Positions 15,866-25,213 of a stretch of DNA of 64,000 nucleotides are shown one piece after another. A model generated the notes under the pieces. That model was not told the origin of the DNA. It did no database searches and saw only the letters and a list, made by a program, of their open reading frames with translations. The translations under genes and the position numbers were made by a program. The stretch is from Flavobacteriales bacterium (GTDB lineage: Bacteria; Bacteroidota; Bacteroidia; Flavobacteriales_F; PHOS-HE28), in contig JAIOIH010000062.1 in NCBI GenBank assembly GCA_019912395.1, positions 1-64,000 on the forward strand, read 5' to 3'. Position 1 is the first letter of the stretch. Every line of letters begins with the position of its first letter.

Positions 15866-17965
15866 TCAATGCTGCACGACGAAGCGCCCTTGGAAAACCG
15901 TTGCGCCCATCACACCGCGCAGCACGTATGCTCCGTCCGTCAAGGCGCGAACATCAACGGACCAGCGGGTTCCTTCGGAGAACCGCTCACCGGCCATCAC
16001 CCGTCGCCCCTGGACATCCATTATCTGGAAGGTCATGTTCCCCTTGGGCGTTCCCTCCATCGCCACGCGATCCGATGCCGGATTGGGCAACATGACCACG
16101 TCTACCAGCCCCAGCTCCCTGATCCCCACCAGCACATTGACGTTCACGCAGGCCGTGTCGTTCTGTCCGTGGGTATCGGCACTGGCCGAAGTCCATGCAC
16201 AGAAGGCACCCGTCTCATCCTCCACCGGTACGAAGGGCTGGGTGAAGGTGATGATCGCGGAATTGCCCGGAGCAATGTTGTTGCCCGTGTAGTTCTGGGT
16301 CACCACCGGGCCATTAGCGAAGCTGTAGTTCACCGGGAAGCCGCTTGCGGGGGTGTTCCCGTAATTCCGTACCAGCGCTTGGACGGTGGTGCTGGACGTG
16401 ATGAGCTGGCCGTTGTTGATGCCGATCAACCCGACAACGCCCACGTCCATGAAGGGGGCCTGTTGGATCTGGAGACCGAGGTGAAAGTCCGCGATGACCC
16501 TGTCCCGATACTCGGACCACGCCCCTCCGAGCACTTCATAGCAGCGCAACGAGAATGGACCCACATTGTCCACGGCGATGTTCACGTTCGGGCCCACCAT
16601 GTACCATACCACATAGTAGCCTCCCTGGGTGACCTGGACCGGGGTGTTCAAGGGATACACATGATCGCCCGCGCCACCATCGGCGGCGGACACCATCACG
16701 CTGTCCAGGAGCGTGCCCGGTGCGCCATCCACACCGTCGTCATCATAGACCTTCATGCAGAAATTGCTTCCGGCGTTGCTGCTGATGCGCACCGTGGTGC
16801 CGGTGATCTGGCAGGGAAGGAACGGGGGAATGATGTACGCGCCGATACCGCCATCGCCGCCGTTCCAGGCCAGGCCCGTTCCATCATCCATCGGGCCGGC
16901 CCAGCTCACGTTGGTGATGTTCGCCGTGGGCGAATAGACCACCACCTCCCGTTCCATGACGTTGTTGGTGGTCACCAGTTCGCCGGTGATCCCCGAAAGA
17001 GTGACCTGATGCCTGTACGTGCCCGTGGCCGCGGGGACGAACGCCTGTGCCAGCGGAGGTTCAACGGTGCCGTTGGGCTGGAGGGAATCCACCGTGAGCG
17101 TTTCCGTCACCACGGTCTGCCCCGATGCGGAGATCACCTTGCTTACCAAGGTGAAGGGTGTCAATAGTTGATTTCCCGTGTTCTGGACCTTGGTGGCCAA
17201 TGCGAGCGACGCGCCCATCGCCATGGTGGTCCCCCCCGTTCCCTCCTCGCCTACCCATTCCACGGCCGCGTCCTTCACCTGGAGCAAGGGTATTGCCGGG
17301 TTGTAGAACCGAACGGCGTAGCCTGCCGCCGGCATCAGGCTTTGCGTGCGGGCCAGACCAATGCTGCCGGTGATGCTTTCGATCCCGATGATCGGCCCAT
17401 TGCTACCGGTGACCCCGGAGGTGCTCTGGTATTGCATGGTGATGGTACTGTCCGCCTTGTTCAGGATCAATTGGAAGGTATTGCTGCCGGTATATCCGGG
17501 TGAGGTCACGCTCCAGAAAGGAACATTGATCCACGACACGATGAACTGCGTCGGTTCATCCTTCACGAAGCATTGTCCGGGGTTTCCCGCGCCCGTGAAG
17601 GTGAGGTCGGACATGAGCACCGCCATATAGTTGTCCGTGCCCCCCGCAGCCGGAAGCAGCGGGAAGTTGGCCGAGATATTCCCGCCATTGAACGCCACGT
17701 AGCCGTTGCTGGCCACCCAGACCTTCTTCACATCGTACCAGTAGTAGGGCATGTTCCCCGCCATGATGATGGGGCCGTGGAGATTATCATCGGCAAGGTC
17801 GGTGATGGCGGTACCCGTGGTGGTGATGTCGATCCAGGAGTACACCGGACCACCGGGTTCGTCGCTGTCCTTCCAGATATAGCCGTACTGGTCGGGGCCG
17901 CCGGTAGCGGCGAAGAGCGTGGAAGCAGCGAAGAGCAGGAGCAGGAGAGTGTAGGATCTTTTCAT
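15866..17965 (-). CDS. secreted T9SS cargo protein with CARDB-like repeats
   Basis: A 699-aa protein. The ATG at 17963-17965 gives a clear signal peptide, MKRSYTLLLLLFAASTLFAA. The N-terminal third is a beta-sandwich-like region (SNGYVAFNGGNISANFPLLP). The middle holds CARDB-like Ig modules (AMGASLALATKVQNTGNQLL and TSSTTVQALVRNYGNTPASG). The last 75 residues are a T9SS type A sorting domain (VVMLPNPASDRVAMEG, then ALTDGAYVLRG). It should cross the outer membrane and be released or anchored. Upstream codons to 18154 lack a signal and are rejected. Function beyond secretion is unknown. Confidence 0.85.
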   Translation of the reverse strand: MKRSYTLLLLLFAASTLFAATGGPDQYGYIWKDSDEPGGPVYSWIDITTTGTAITDLADDNLHGPIIMAGNMPYYWYDVKKVWVASNGYVAFNGGNISANFPLLPAAGGTDNYMAVLMSDLTFTGAGNPGQCFVKDEPTQFIVSWINVPFWSVTSPGYTGSNTFQLILNKADSTITMQYQSTSGVTGSNGPIIGIESITGSIGLARTQSLMPAAGYAVRFYNPAIPLLQVKDAAVEWVGEEGTGGTTMAMGASLALATKVQNTGNQLLTPFTLVSKVISASGQTVVTETLTVDSLQPNGTVEPPLAQAFVPAATGTYRHQVTLSGITGELVTTNNVMEREVVVYSPTANITNVSWAGPMDDGTGLAWNGGDGGIGAYIIPPFLPCQITGTTVRISSNAGSNFCMKVYDDDGVDGAPGTLLDSVMVSAADGGAGDHVYPLNTPVQVTQGGYYVVWYMVGPNVNIAVDNVGPFSLRCYEVLGGAWSEYRDRVIADFHLGLQIQQAPFMDVGVVGLIGINNGQLITSSTTVQALVRNYGNTPASGFPVNYSFANGPVVTQNYTGNNIAPGNSAIITFTQPFVPVEDETGAFCAWTSASADTHGQNDTACVNVNVLVGIRELGLVDVVMLPNPASDRVAMEGTPKGNMTFQIMDVQGRRVMAGERFSEGTRWSVDVRALTDGAYVLRGVMGATVFQGRFVVQH

Positions 17966-18120
17966 GACAAAGGGGATTTGTGAACAAGGTATCATTTCCC
18001 CGGATCCGATCACGTGTGCCGGATCACCGGTGTCCGGGATAAGATCCGGTCGTCGACCGGGATCCGCCGTACTGCACGATGCAACCCGCTGCGACCGCTT
18101 GGCAACATTTTGAGATCCCC

Positions 18121-19665
18121 TCACTCCACCACGAACTTCGTCCCGGCCAACCAACGTTGCGCATCGCTCAGGTGCAGCGCATACATCCCGGAGGCCAAGC
18201 CGGAAACATCCAGCACCACCTCGCCCGCAGCACTGGTGGGCACCGCCACTTGCTGCACCAATTTGCCTTCCAAACTGGTGACTGATAGTGTAAGCGGCCC
18301 GGTGGTCTTGAACCCGTGCGGCAGGGAAATGCCCACATGCAATTGCTCCCGTACCGGGTTGGGGTAGAGGTGCAGGGCATCGCCGAGGTTGGTGGCCACT
18401 TCGGTAATGCCCACTATGCCATCACAGCCCGGCACCACGCAGCCCATGCTGTCCACTTTTACCACCCAGGTGTCTTGGGAATGGCCCGGCGGCAGGGGTA
18501 CATTGACCGGTCCATTGGCAAAGCCCGTAGCGATACAGCCGTTGTCCGCTGTGGGAAGTACATCGAAAAAGCGTCCTTGCCCTTGCTCTACGTCATCGTC
18601 GTAGTAGAAATAATTACGCATCCAAATACTGTCGCCATCGCTGGTGGTACGCAACAACAGCCCCTGCTCAGGGCCACCGACATAGCTTACCCCGGCATGG
18701 ATGATGTCCGAATCCGGAAATTGCTTGGAAACAAATATGGTGGTTATGTAATCCGTAGCTCCATACTTACGGGAGTAAAGGGTATCTCCATTGGCCGGGT
18801 CAATGAAAACCACGTAGGGCGTTTCAAAATAAAATGGATCTGTTCCCCAACCCCCGCCCAATAGTAGCCTTCCATCTTGTAAGTAAAGTATGGATGGACT
18901 CGGTTCTTTGTAAGGGCTGCCAAATCGAATGTCCCATTGCAATGTGCCCGACGTATCGATCTTGGTAACCCAAAAATCAAAGTTATCCGCGCTTAGGTGA
19001 CTTCTTCCGGAGAGCACATATCCATCCGGGACCAGCGTAATACAAGAGTAATCATCGCTTACGGAACCTGCACCGTAGGTGTGACGCCATAGCTCATTGC
19101 CCGCGCTATCCGTTTTCAGAACAAAGCCATCCGTGTTGCCAGTGGCATCGGTATAGCCACAGACCAAAAAACCTTCATCAGGGGTTTGCTTCACCTGCGA
19201 TCCGATCCAGAAGTGAGATGCATCCCCAAAGGTTCTAGTCCACAGGGTGTCACCTTGAGGGGAATACCGAACGAGTTCCACCTCGGACGATCCATCCAAA
19301 TTTTCAATACTGCCTCCTGATACGAACCCACCTCCGGCAAGAGTGTCACAGCAATTCGCCCATCCCAAATAAGCCCCATGCTGCGGGATCTTAAATTTCT
19401 TTTCAGCCAGCAATTCACCTTGAGCATCGATCTTTTGAAGTATGATCGTATGAATCCCAAGGATTGAATCCGGGGTCACGGTATCTGGTTCGTAACTGAC
19501 CGAAAATATCATCCAATCCAAACCGGTCGGTTCAATGCCAAATGCACCCTGGTCAAATTCAGAACTGAACGCATCGTAATGTCGATTGAATCCTTGGGCT
19601 TGCGCAACTTGCACAAGCCCAAGAACCAATACCCCGCATAAGGTGCTTCGCATCATGGCGTTCAT
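18121..19665 (-). CDS. secreted T9SS cargo protein, beta-propeller-like
   Basis: A 514-aa protein with signal MMRSTLCGVLVLGLVQVAQA. Repeated strands of the form DGFVLKTDSAGNELWRHTYG and DFWVTKIDTSGTLQWDIRFG mark a propeller of about 45-residue blades, common in Bacteroidota surface proteins. It ends with a T9SS type A sorting domain (LHLYPNPVREQLHVGI, then GLASGMYALHL). Its start lies 4 bp after the stop of the large T9SS gene upstream (19670), so they are probably co-transcribed. No enzyme motif is seen. Confidence 0.85.
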   Translation of the reverse strand: MNAMMRSTLCGVLVLGLVQVAQAQGFNRHYDAFSSEFDQGAFGIEPTGLDWMIFSVSYEPDTVTPDSILGIHTIILQKIDAQGELLAEKKFKIPQHGAYLGWANCCDTLAGGGFVSGGSIENLDGSSEVELVRYSPQGDTLWTRTFGDASHFWIGSQVKQTPDEGFLVCGYTDATGNTDGFVLKTDSAGNELWRHTYGAGSVSDDYSCITLVPDGYVLSGRSHLSADNFDFWVTKIDTSGTLQWDIRFGSPYKEPSPSILYLQDGRLLLGGGWGTDPFYFETPYVVFIDPANGDTLYSRKYGATDYITTIFVSKQFPDSDIIHAGVSYVGGPEQGLLLRTTSDGDSIWMRNYFYYDDDVEQGQGRFFDVLPTADNGCIATGFANGPVNVPLPPGHSQDTWVVKVDSMGCVVPGCDGIVGITEVATNLGDALHLYPNPVREQLHVGISLPHGFKTTGPLTLSVTSLEGKLVQQVAVPTSAAGEVVLDVSGLASGMYALHLSDAQRWLAGTKFVVE

Positions 19666-19669
19666 CCGC

Positions 19670-22600
19670 CTATTGTAGAGCGAGCTTCACTTGTCCGGCG
19701 CGTATACCGTCCAAGCGTAGTTCGGCCAAATAGATTCCGGCTGCGGCAAAACCCGGCCGGATCTCGGCAATGCCAGCACCGTTATTCAACACGATCTCTT
19801 TCACCAAACGCCCGTTCAGGTCAGCCACGCATAGTCGCGCCTGCTCCACCCCGTCGGGTACGTTGCACACCACATATACCGGCCCGTCGGAGGGGTTGGG
19901 GTAGGCTTGCAGGAGCAGCGGGGTTTCGGAGGTCCGGTTGCGGACACGCCGTTGGCTTGTGCTGCGCTGCTCCCCATCTTCGGGCAGGATAATGACCTCA
20001 TCCAGCGCATCAGCACCGGTTGCGCCTTGCAGCCAAGCACTGGCTTGGGCGGAGCCAATGGTCCAGCGTTCTTCCGCGAGGTCGGTGAGCCACTGTACCG
20101 TACCGGCGTCCAAACTGTCATTTGGTGCATTCAGTTGGTGGTCCGCATAGCGCTTCAACACCTCAAAAACCTCCGGGGTGGAGCTGGTCAACTTTTCGGC
20201 CTCGGCTAAACTGTATAAGGCGGGCATATCGTCCTTGGCGGCGTAGTAACCGGCCTTCACGCTGGCGCCATCGTCCGCCGGGAGGCTGTCGTGCCAGAGC
20301 TTCAGGTATTCCATGGCCGCACCCACATCCGTGGTGTCCAACCAGCTCATGCGGCCAAGATCCGTAAGAGCCTCGCCCTTCTCGGCGGCGTATTTGGCCA
20401 TTTCGCTTTCCATTTGGCTCAATACGTTCACGTCTCCGCTCTGGGCACTTTCCACGAGGTTGAAGTAGAAGTCGTCCAAGTCGCTCTCGTATGACATGTT
20501 CATCACCTCCGGTTGCAAGGGGCTGTTGGCCACCAGGGCCTGTGTAAGAGGCCACGGGTCCATGGCCGGCTCGCGTGCGAACACCCTTTTCCACACTTCC
20601 GTACTCACCTTGGGGGCCACGCTTTGGAGGGCGTTCCGCACTTGGGTGCTGCTATGTCCGGGGTCGGCCACGTAGCTTTCCAGCGAATAGGTGTCGCCAT
20701 TGTCCTTGGTGGCATCGTAGGCGTCCTTGCTGTCGGCGAGTTCCGCGTCCGCCTCGGCGGATTTCTGCATTTTTTCCAATCGCCCGTCGTTGTCAAAATT
20801 ATCTGGGCAAGCCTGACTGCGTTCTTGCGGCCAGTCAACTTGCTGCGGATATACATGAACGTAGAGCTGATCATAAAATTGGGGTATCCATGAATCCCCA
20901 ATGTTCCCATCGTGGCTGTAGTAGGAGATGAAATTGGATTCATTGGAAACATCCCAATCGCTTTCAGCATGCCCCTCAAGACTGAAGAGATTTCCAGCAG
21001 GCGCTAATGGGTCATTTTGACCATCAAATCCTCCTTGGGTTTGTTGAACCGTAGGCATTGGCCCCGTCAGCGCTACATCGAAGCGGTTGTCTCCGCCGAA
21101 CTGGCCGTATTCGTTGCACTTCACTTCCAAGCCCACATGGTAGTTCACTTGTTCATTGGCGTTCTGTCCTTGGATCAAGGAACCCACGCTGGTCATTGTG
21201 CCGAAGTTGTCGAACGTATTGTTGTAGAAGGTATTGTACTCCGGTCCGCTGTCCTTGATCACCAAGCCGACCCGCGACTTGTGTGCGGAGCCGTTGGAGG
21301 TGAAGGCGTTGTTCTCGATCTTGTAGCCTGTGCATTGGTCGAGATAGGCCCCATAGGGGGTTGAGACCACGTAAGGGTTGAGGTGATCCACCACGTTGAA
21401 GGCATTGCGGGTAATGGCGGCGTTGCGCACGCCCTCGGTGCGGATGGCGCGGGGGCAGTTGGTAAAAATGGACTGGTCCACAATAAAGGTCTTGTCCGGC
21501 GTGAAGGCGGTGGCCACCACGGCCTGGCCCAATTTGTCGAAGGTGCTGTGGAGCACCGATGCCGGGGGGCATGGGAAGCCGTATTGCACGATAACGGCAC
21601 ACTTGGAGAACACATTGAACGAGCTGTTGATGGAGCGGATGCCGGTACCCACCTGTGCAGGTCCGTTGAAAACCACATCAGGCTGATAGAACCCGGCGAA
21701 GGTGCAAGCGGTCATGGTGATGCCGCGGACACCGTTGAGGTAAACATGGTCCTTGGGGCTGTTCCCATCGTTGAGCATGGCATCCTCGGCAAAGGAGCAC
21801 TGGTTGAAGTAGCTGCGGTTGTTCTGCACGTTGGAGGGGTCGTTCGCACTGTGGTTCTCGTATTTTTGGAACACCGCATCGTAGCGGTTGTTCCGGAACA
21901 ACACAAACGAGGCCCGGACCACACCTCCGGACCATTCCTTGATCACAGGACCAGTGGGGTCATCGAAGCTCGCCGGGCCTCCGGAAACTAGTGCAACGCG
22001 TGCATTTTCGATAGTGGCAAGGGAGAGTGACGCAAGCCCTTGCGGTGTATTGTAGATCGGGTCTTGTGAGGCGAAATAATTCCCCTTCACCTTGATCCCG
22101 TCCCACATGCTGGCGGGACACTGGTCCATACTGGTGAGCTTGGCATTGCCGTTCACGGTCAATCGCCCGCCTTGTTCCACAACCAATTGTGTGGGATGGT
22201 CCAGCTGTTCACTGTCGGCGAAACGGATCGTTGCTGCGTTGGTGACCGTGAGGGTGGCGCCTTGGTCCACGACTATCTTGCCATGTACGTTCATGTCCGA
22301 GCTCCAAGTGGTGGGGGTGGTGATGTGGAATTCGTTGTTGGGGTCCAACGGCAGGTTGGCGTATGCTACCTTGGCTTGGCAATCGGGCTTCAGCTTGGCG
22401 AGGTAAAAATCGTCGAAGTTGTCGCTGGTATTGCCACAGACGACCAATCCGCCATCATCCAGCTCGGAGATCTTGTACATGCACTCCTGCTTGCGCATGT
22501 CGGCTGGTGGACATGCGCCGGGTATGCCGGGGTGCGCGTCGAACCGGGTTTCCCAGATCAGTTCCCCGTTGGCCGGGTTCAGCTTGGCCACATAAGCGTC

Positions 22601-22846
22601 CGTATTCCAGTACGCGTAGAGACCTCCTGGATCAGCTGTGCTATTCGGGTACGTGGTCGGGTCATTGTCCCAATTTACGCCGCCGTATTCATAATCATTC
22701 GTGTTGGTATCGTCCGGCCTTGTATATCCGTAGGTGTCGTTCAGGCAAGCTTGTTGGTCGGGGCCAAGCTCGGCCCAACTGAACGGAGTATGTGGGGGGG
22801 GTATAGTCCTCGGAGAGCTTGGAGGATACCACGGCCACCTTCCCAT
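19670..22846 (-). CDS. T9SS cargo protein, C-terminal part of a frameshifted gene (beta-helix, sorting domain)
   Basis: The frame is 1058 codons, but its first codons (up to about TIPPPHT) are out of phase. True homology begins near TPFSWAELGPDQQACLNDTY, which continues the upstream protein encoded at 22695-24293. The break is an 8-base C run (22794-22801). Seven would restore one frame, giving a protein of about 1535 aa. Residues about 200-600 are parallel beta-helix-like (IVDQSIFTNCPRAIRTEGVR). A helical region follows (about 700-950). The end is a T9SS type A sorting domain (LLQAYPNPSDGPVYVV). The natural start in this frame is not meaningful if the frameshift is an error. Confidence 0.8.
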   Translation of the reverse strand: MGRWPWYPPSSPRTIPPPHTPFSWAELGPDQQACLNDTYGYTRPDDTNTNDYEYGGVNWDNDPTTYPNSTADPGGLYAYWNTDAYVAKLNPANGELIWETRFDAHPGIPGACPPADMRKQECMYKISELDDGGLVVCGNTSDNFDDFYLAKLKPDCQAKVAYANLPLDPNNEFHITTPTTWSSDMNVHGKIVVDQGATLTVTNAATIRFADSEQLDHPTQLVVEQGGRLTVNGNAKLTSMDQCPASMWDGIKVKGNYFASQDPIYNTPQGLASLSLATIENARVALVSGGPASFDDPTGPVIKEWSGGVVRASFVLFRNNRYDAVFQKYENHSANDPSNVQNNRSYFNQCSFAEDAMLNDGNSPKDHVYLNGVRGITMTACTFAGFYQPDVVFNGPAQVGTGIRSINSSFNVFSKCAVIVQYGFPCPPASVLHSTFDKLGQAVVATAFTPDKTFIVDQSIFTNCPRAIRTEGVRNAAITRNAFNVVDHLNPYVVSTPYGAYLDQCTGYKIENNAFTSNGSAHKSRVGLVIKDSGPEYNTFYNNTFDNFGTMTSVGSLIQGQNANEQVNYHVGLEVKCNEYGQFGGDNRFDVALTGPMPTVQQTQGGFDGQNDPLAPAGNLFSLEGHAESDWDVSNESNFISYYSHDGNIGDSWIPQFYDQLYVHVYPQQVDWPQERSQACPDNFDNDGRLEKMQKSAEADAELADSKDAYDATKDNGDTYSLESYVADPGHSSTQVRNALQSVAPKVSTEVWKRVFAREPAMDPWPLTQALVANSPLQPEVMNMSYESDLDDFYFNLVESAQSGDVNVLSQMESEMAKYAAEKGEALTDLGRMSWLDTTDVGAAMEYLKLWHDSLPADDGASVKAGYYAAKDDMPALYSLAEAEKLTSSTPEVFEVLKRYADHQLNAPNDSLDAGTVQWLTDLAEERWTIGSAQASAWLQGATGADALDEVIILPEDGEQRSTSQRRVRNRTSETPLLLQAYPNPSDGPVYVVCNVPDGVEQARLCVADLNGRLVKEIVLNNGAGIAEIRPGFAAAGIYLAELRLDGIRAGQVKLALQ

Positions 22847-24293
22847 CGGCGGTGGGGGTCATATCGCTTTGCAGGTCGTATGCCCTTACCTCGCCCAAGT
22901 TCTTGGTCCAATGCAGGTTCCCACTGAGGTCCAGGCCATGGACCAGCAAGGTTGCCACGTTGGCGGAACCTCCATATATGCCGCCAGAGGTGAAGTTGCC
23001 CATGGTTGGCCACACGATCTTGACGCCGTTGGCATCGGGGACGAATCCGCCGCCAGTGGAATTGTTGGTGCTATTTGGGTCGTGCATCCCCGCATTGTTC
23101 AACGGGTCTTGCGTATTTCCGGTGAACCGTTGCCAAACAAACCCGGAGCGATCGGTGTACGGATCGATCAATGTGCCGACGAGCTGGGGGTGTGCTCCAA
23201 TGGAATAGCCGGTAACGAAAAGCTTTCCGTTGCTTGCATCCGCGTCAATGGAAATAAACTCCGCGATATCATCGCCCATCCATCCTGCCGGGTCGTTCGG
23301 TGCGTATGTGTATCGTTCGACCGGATAGCCGTCATTGTCCAAGTAGACGATCAAGGGGCGCAGGACAGCGGTGTTGCCGTTCACGCTTGTTCTGCCCACC
23401 GCGCAGTATTTGATGGTGGTGGCGGGGACCGTAACTTCCACAATGTCGGTGAGGAACGAGCTGGCGTTCCAATTGGCGTCCGGGTCGGCCCCGGTCTCGC
23501 CATTGCACATGGTGGTCCAGAGGATCTTGCCATCCGGGTTGAGCTTGGTCACATAACCCTTCCCCGCGAACGGTTGGTCATACTCGCCGCAGACTGCTGC
23601 GTTCATGTCGAGTACGGGGTCCTGGTTCAGGCGGATCACCGTATTGTCATCGGGCTGGAGCGCCATGGCCCAGCGGTTTGAGTAGGCGTTCCCCACCACG
23701 AGGAAATTGCCATCGGCATCCTGTGTTGCGTTTCTCAACAGGCCCGGTAACAGGCACTTATTCCATACCTCCGCTCCATCAAGGCCGTGCATGGCCACGT
23801 AGCCTAGCCCTTCCCCTTTTCTATAGTAGGTGGTTTCGAATTCCTCCGGTCTGGGACTGCCGATAGTGAGGGGGCTTGCACAACCTGTTCCGCGGAAGGT
23901 CCAATTGGGCCATGTAAAGTACCCTGCGGCCAATACGCCCACCACATGGCCACCGGAACTTGCGTTGCACTGGCCATAATACCAATCTTCACCGGATGCC
24001 GACGGTGTTTGTGGTGCGCCGAAGTTCGGGTCCGCCACGGCCGTAAAACCGTATGACCCCAGCTGGTCAGTTCCACTGTACGTGATGTCGTAATAGAGTC
24101 CGGACCCCGCCCGACGCTCTTCGGCACAGATCATTCGCCACTCCACCTGTGGCTGCGCGTGGACCATGATGGGGGCCATGGATCCCCAGGCGATCAATAG
24201 AAAGCCCCCATAAGCAAGGATCCAACCCGCACAGGAACGTCTTTTGCGGGGTTGCGTTTCACCGGAAGGACGGGTAGGGCGCGGCTTTTCCAT
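22695..24293 (-). CDS. T9SS cargo protein, N-terminal part of the frameshifted gene
   Basis: Begins MEKPRPTRPSGETQPRKRRS, then a hydrophobic segment (about 22-45: GWILAYGGFLLIAWGSMAPI) that serves as a long signal peptide ending VHAQ. The next 430 residues repeat propeller-like strands (GYVTKLNPDGKILWTTMCNG, NLHWTKNLGEVRAYDL). After SSKLSEDYTPP the frame slips and codes for junk (TYSVQLGRAWPRP) until its stop at 22695. The true continuation lies in the frame of 19670-22846. Confidence 0.8.
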   Translation of the reverse strand: MEKPRPTRPSGETQPRKRRSCAGWILAYGGFLLIAWGSMAPIMVHAQPQVEWRMICAEERRAGSGLYYDITYSGTDQLGSYGFTAVADPNFGAPQTPSASGEDWYYGQCNASSGGHVVGVLAAGYFTWPNWTFRGTGCASPLTIGSPRPEEFETTYYRKGEGLGYVAMHGLDGAEVWNKCLLPGLLRNATQDADGNFLVVGNAYSNRWAMALQPDDNTVIRLNQDPVLDMNAAVCGEYDQPFAGKGYVTKLNPDGKILWTTMCNGETGADPDANWNASSFLTDIVEVTVPATTIKYCAVGRTSVNGNTAVLRPLIVYLDNDGYPVERYTYAPNDPAGWMGDDIAEFISIDADASNGKLFVTGYSIGAHPQLVGTLIDPYTDRSGFVWQRFTGNTQDPLNNAGMHDPNSTNNSTGGGFVPDANGVKIVWPTMGNFTSGGIYGGSANVATLLVHGLDLSGNLHWTKNLGEVRAYDLQSDMTPTADGKVAVVSSKLSEDYTPPTYSVQLGRAWPRPTSLPERHLRIYKAGRYQHE

Positions 24294-24330
24294 GGGAATG
24301 CGAGGGGGTAAGGTGAATGAAATGAACGTT

Positions 24331-24354
24331 AACGCTTATCAATGATAAGGCGTT
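24331..24354. other. hairpin before the frameshifted T9SS gene
   Basis: AACGCTTATCA (24331-24341) faces TGATAAGGCGTT (24343-24354), a stem with one bulged base. It lies 38 bp upstream of the start at 24293 (minus). It may shape the leader of that gene or end the downstream transcription unit. No poly-T tract is present. Confidence 0.45.
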
Positions 24355-24502
24355 GTGTTTACCAGGTCATCAAAACTCGCGCGAAAAGTTATCAACCGTC
24401 TTCCCCATTGGGGCAGCGTGCTTCGGATATGTGCCCTCGATCAACTACCCCAATACGTTTGTCCCAGATGTTGCGACCGAACATCCGTACAGCACTGTGC
24501 CT

Positions 24503-25213
24503 CTACAGGCTCATCAGCTCCTTGAACCGCAGCGTTTGCCTGCGGCTCACCTCCACCACTTCGCCGGTGGAGAGCGAACAGTTGAGCCCTCCACTGAACC
24601 ACGGCTCGATCTTGTCCACGAAGGCGAGGTTGATCATCTGCTTGCGGTTGGCGCGGAAGAAGACATGGGGGTCCAGTTTCTTCTCCAGATTGTTCAGTGA
24701 GCGCAGCACCAAGGGCTTGTTCTCCCCGAAGCGCACGCGCACGTAGTTGCCCTCGCTCTCGAAAAGGCGTACGTCCTTCAGGGTGACGAACCAGCATTTC
24801 TCTCCGTCCTTGATGAAGATGCGGTCGTCGGGCGAGAGGCTTTCGCGCTGTGCAGCGGTTTCCTTGGGCAGTTGGGCCAGCTTGTTCACTGCGGCCCCGA
24901 GGCGCTCCGGGTCGATCGGCTTCAGCAGGTAGTCCAGTGCGTTCACCTCGAAGGCCTGCACGGCATGTTCATCGTAGGCGGTGACGAAGACCACGTGCGG
25001 TGCCATCTCCAGGGCCTCCAGGAGCTGGAAGCCGTCGCGGCCGGGCATGTTGATATCGAGGAAGAGGAGGTCCGGTCGTAGCTCGGCGATCAGCTTCTCG
25101 GCCTCATCGGCATTGGTGGCCTCGCCAATTACTTCGATGCCCGCATGCGGCTCCAGCAGCCGTGCCAGCTCTTTGCGGGCCAGTCGTTCGTCGTCTATGA
25201 TCAAGGCTTTCAT
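24503..25213 (-). CDS. LytTR-family response regulator
   Basis: A 236-aa two-domain regulator. Receiver domain 1-120: acidic pair D7/D8, phospho-acceptor D53 in LLFLDINMPGRDGF, T79/K98-type positions in VFVTAYDEHAV and LLKPID. LytTR DNA-binding domain about 135-236: IFIKDGEKCWFVTLKDVRLF, then GNYVRV and FFRANRKQMINL. Its start overlaps the stop of the LytS-like kinase by 4 bp (ATGA), so the pair is co-translated and probably acts as one signalling pair. Confidence 0.93.
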   Translation of the reverse strand: MKALIIDDERLARKELARLLEPHAGIEVIGEATNADEAEKLIAELRPDLLFLDINMPGRDGFQLLEALEMAPHVVFVTAYDEHAVQAFEVNALDYLLKPIDPERLGAAVNKLAQLPKETAAQRESLSPDDRIFIKDGEKCWFVTLKDVRLFESEGNYVRVRFGENKPLVLRSLNNLEKKLDPHVFFRANRKQMINLAFVDKIEPWFSGGLNCSLSTGEVVEVSRRQTLRFKELMSL

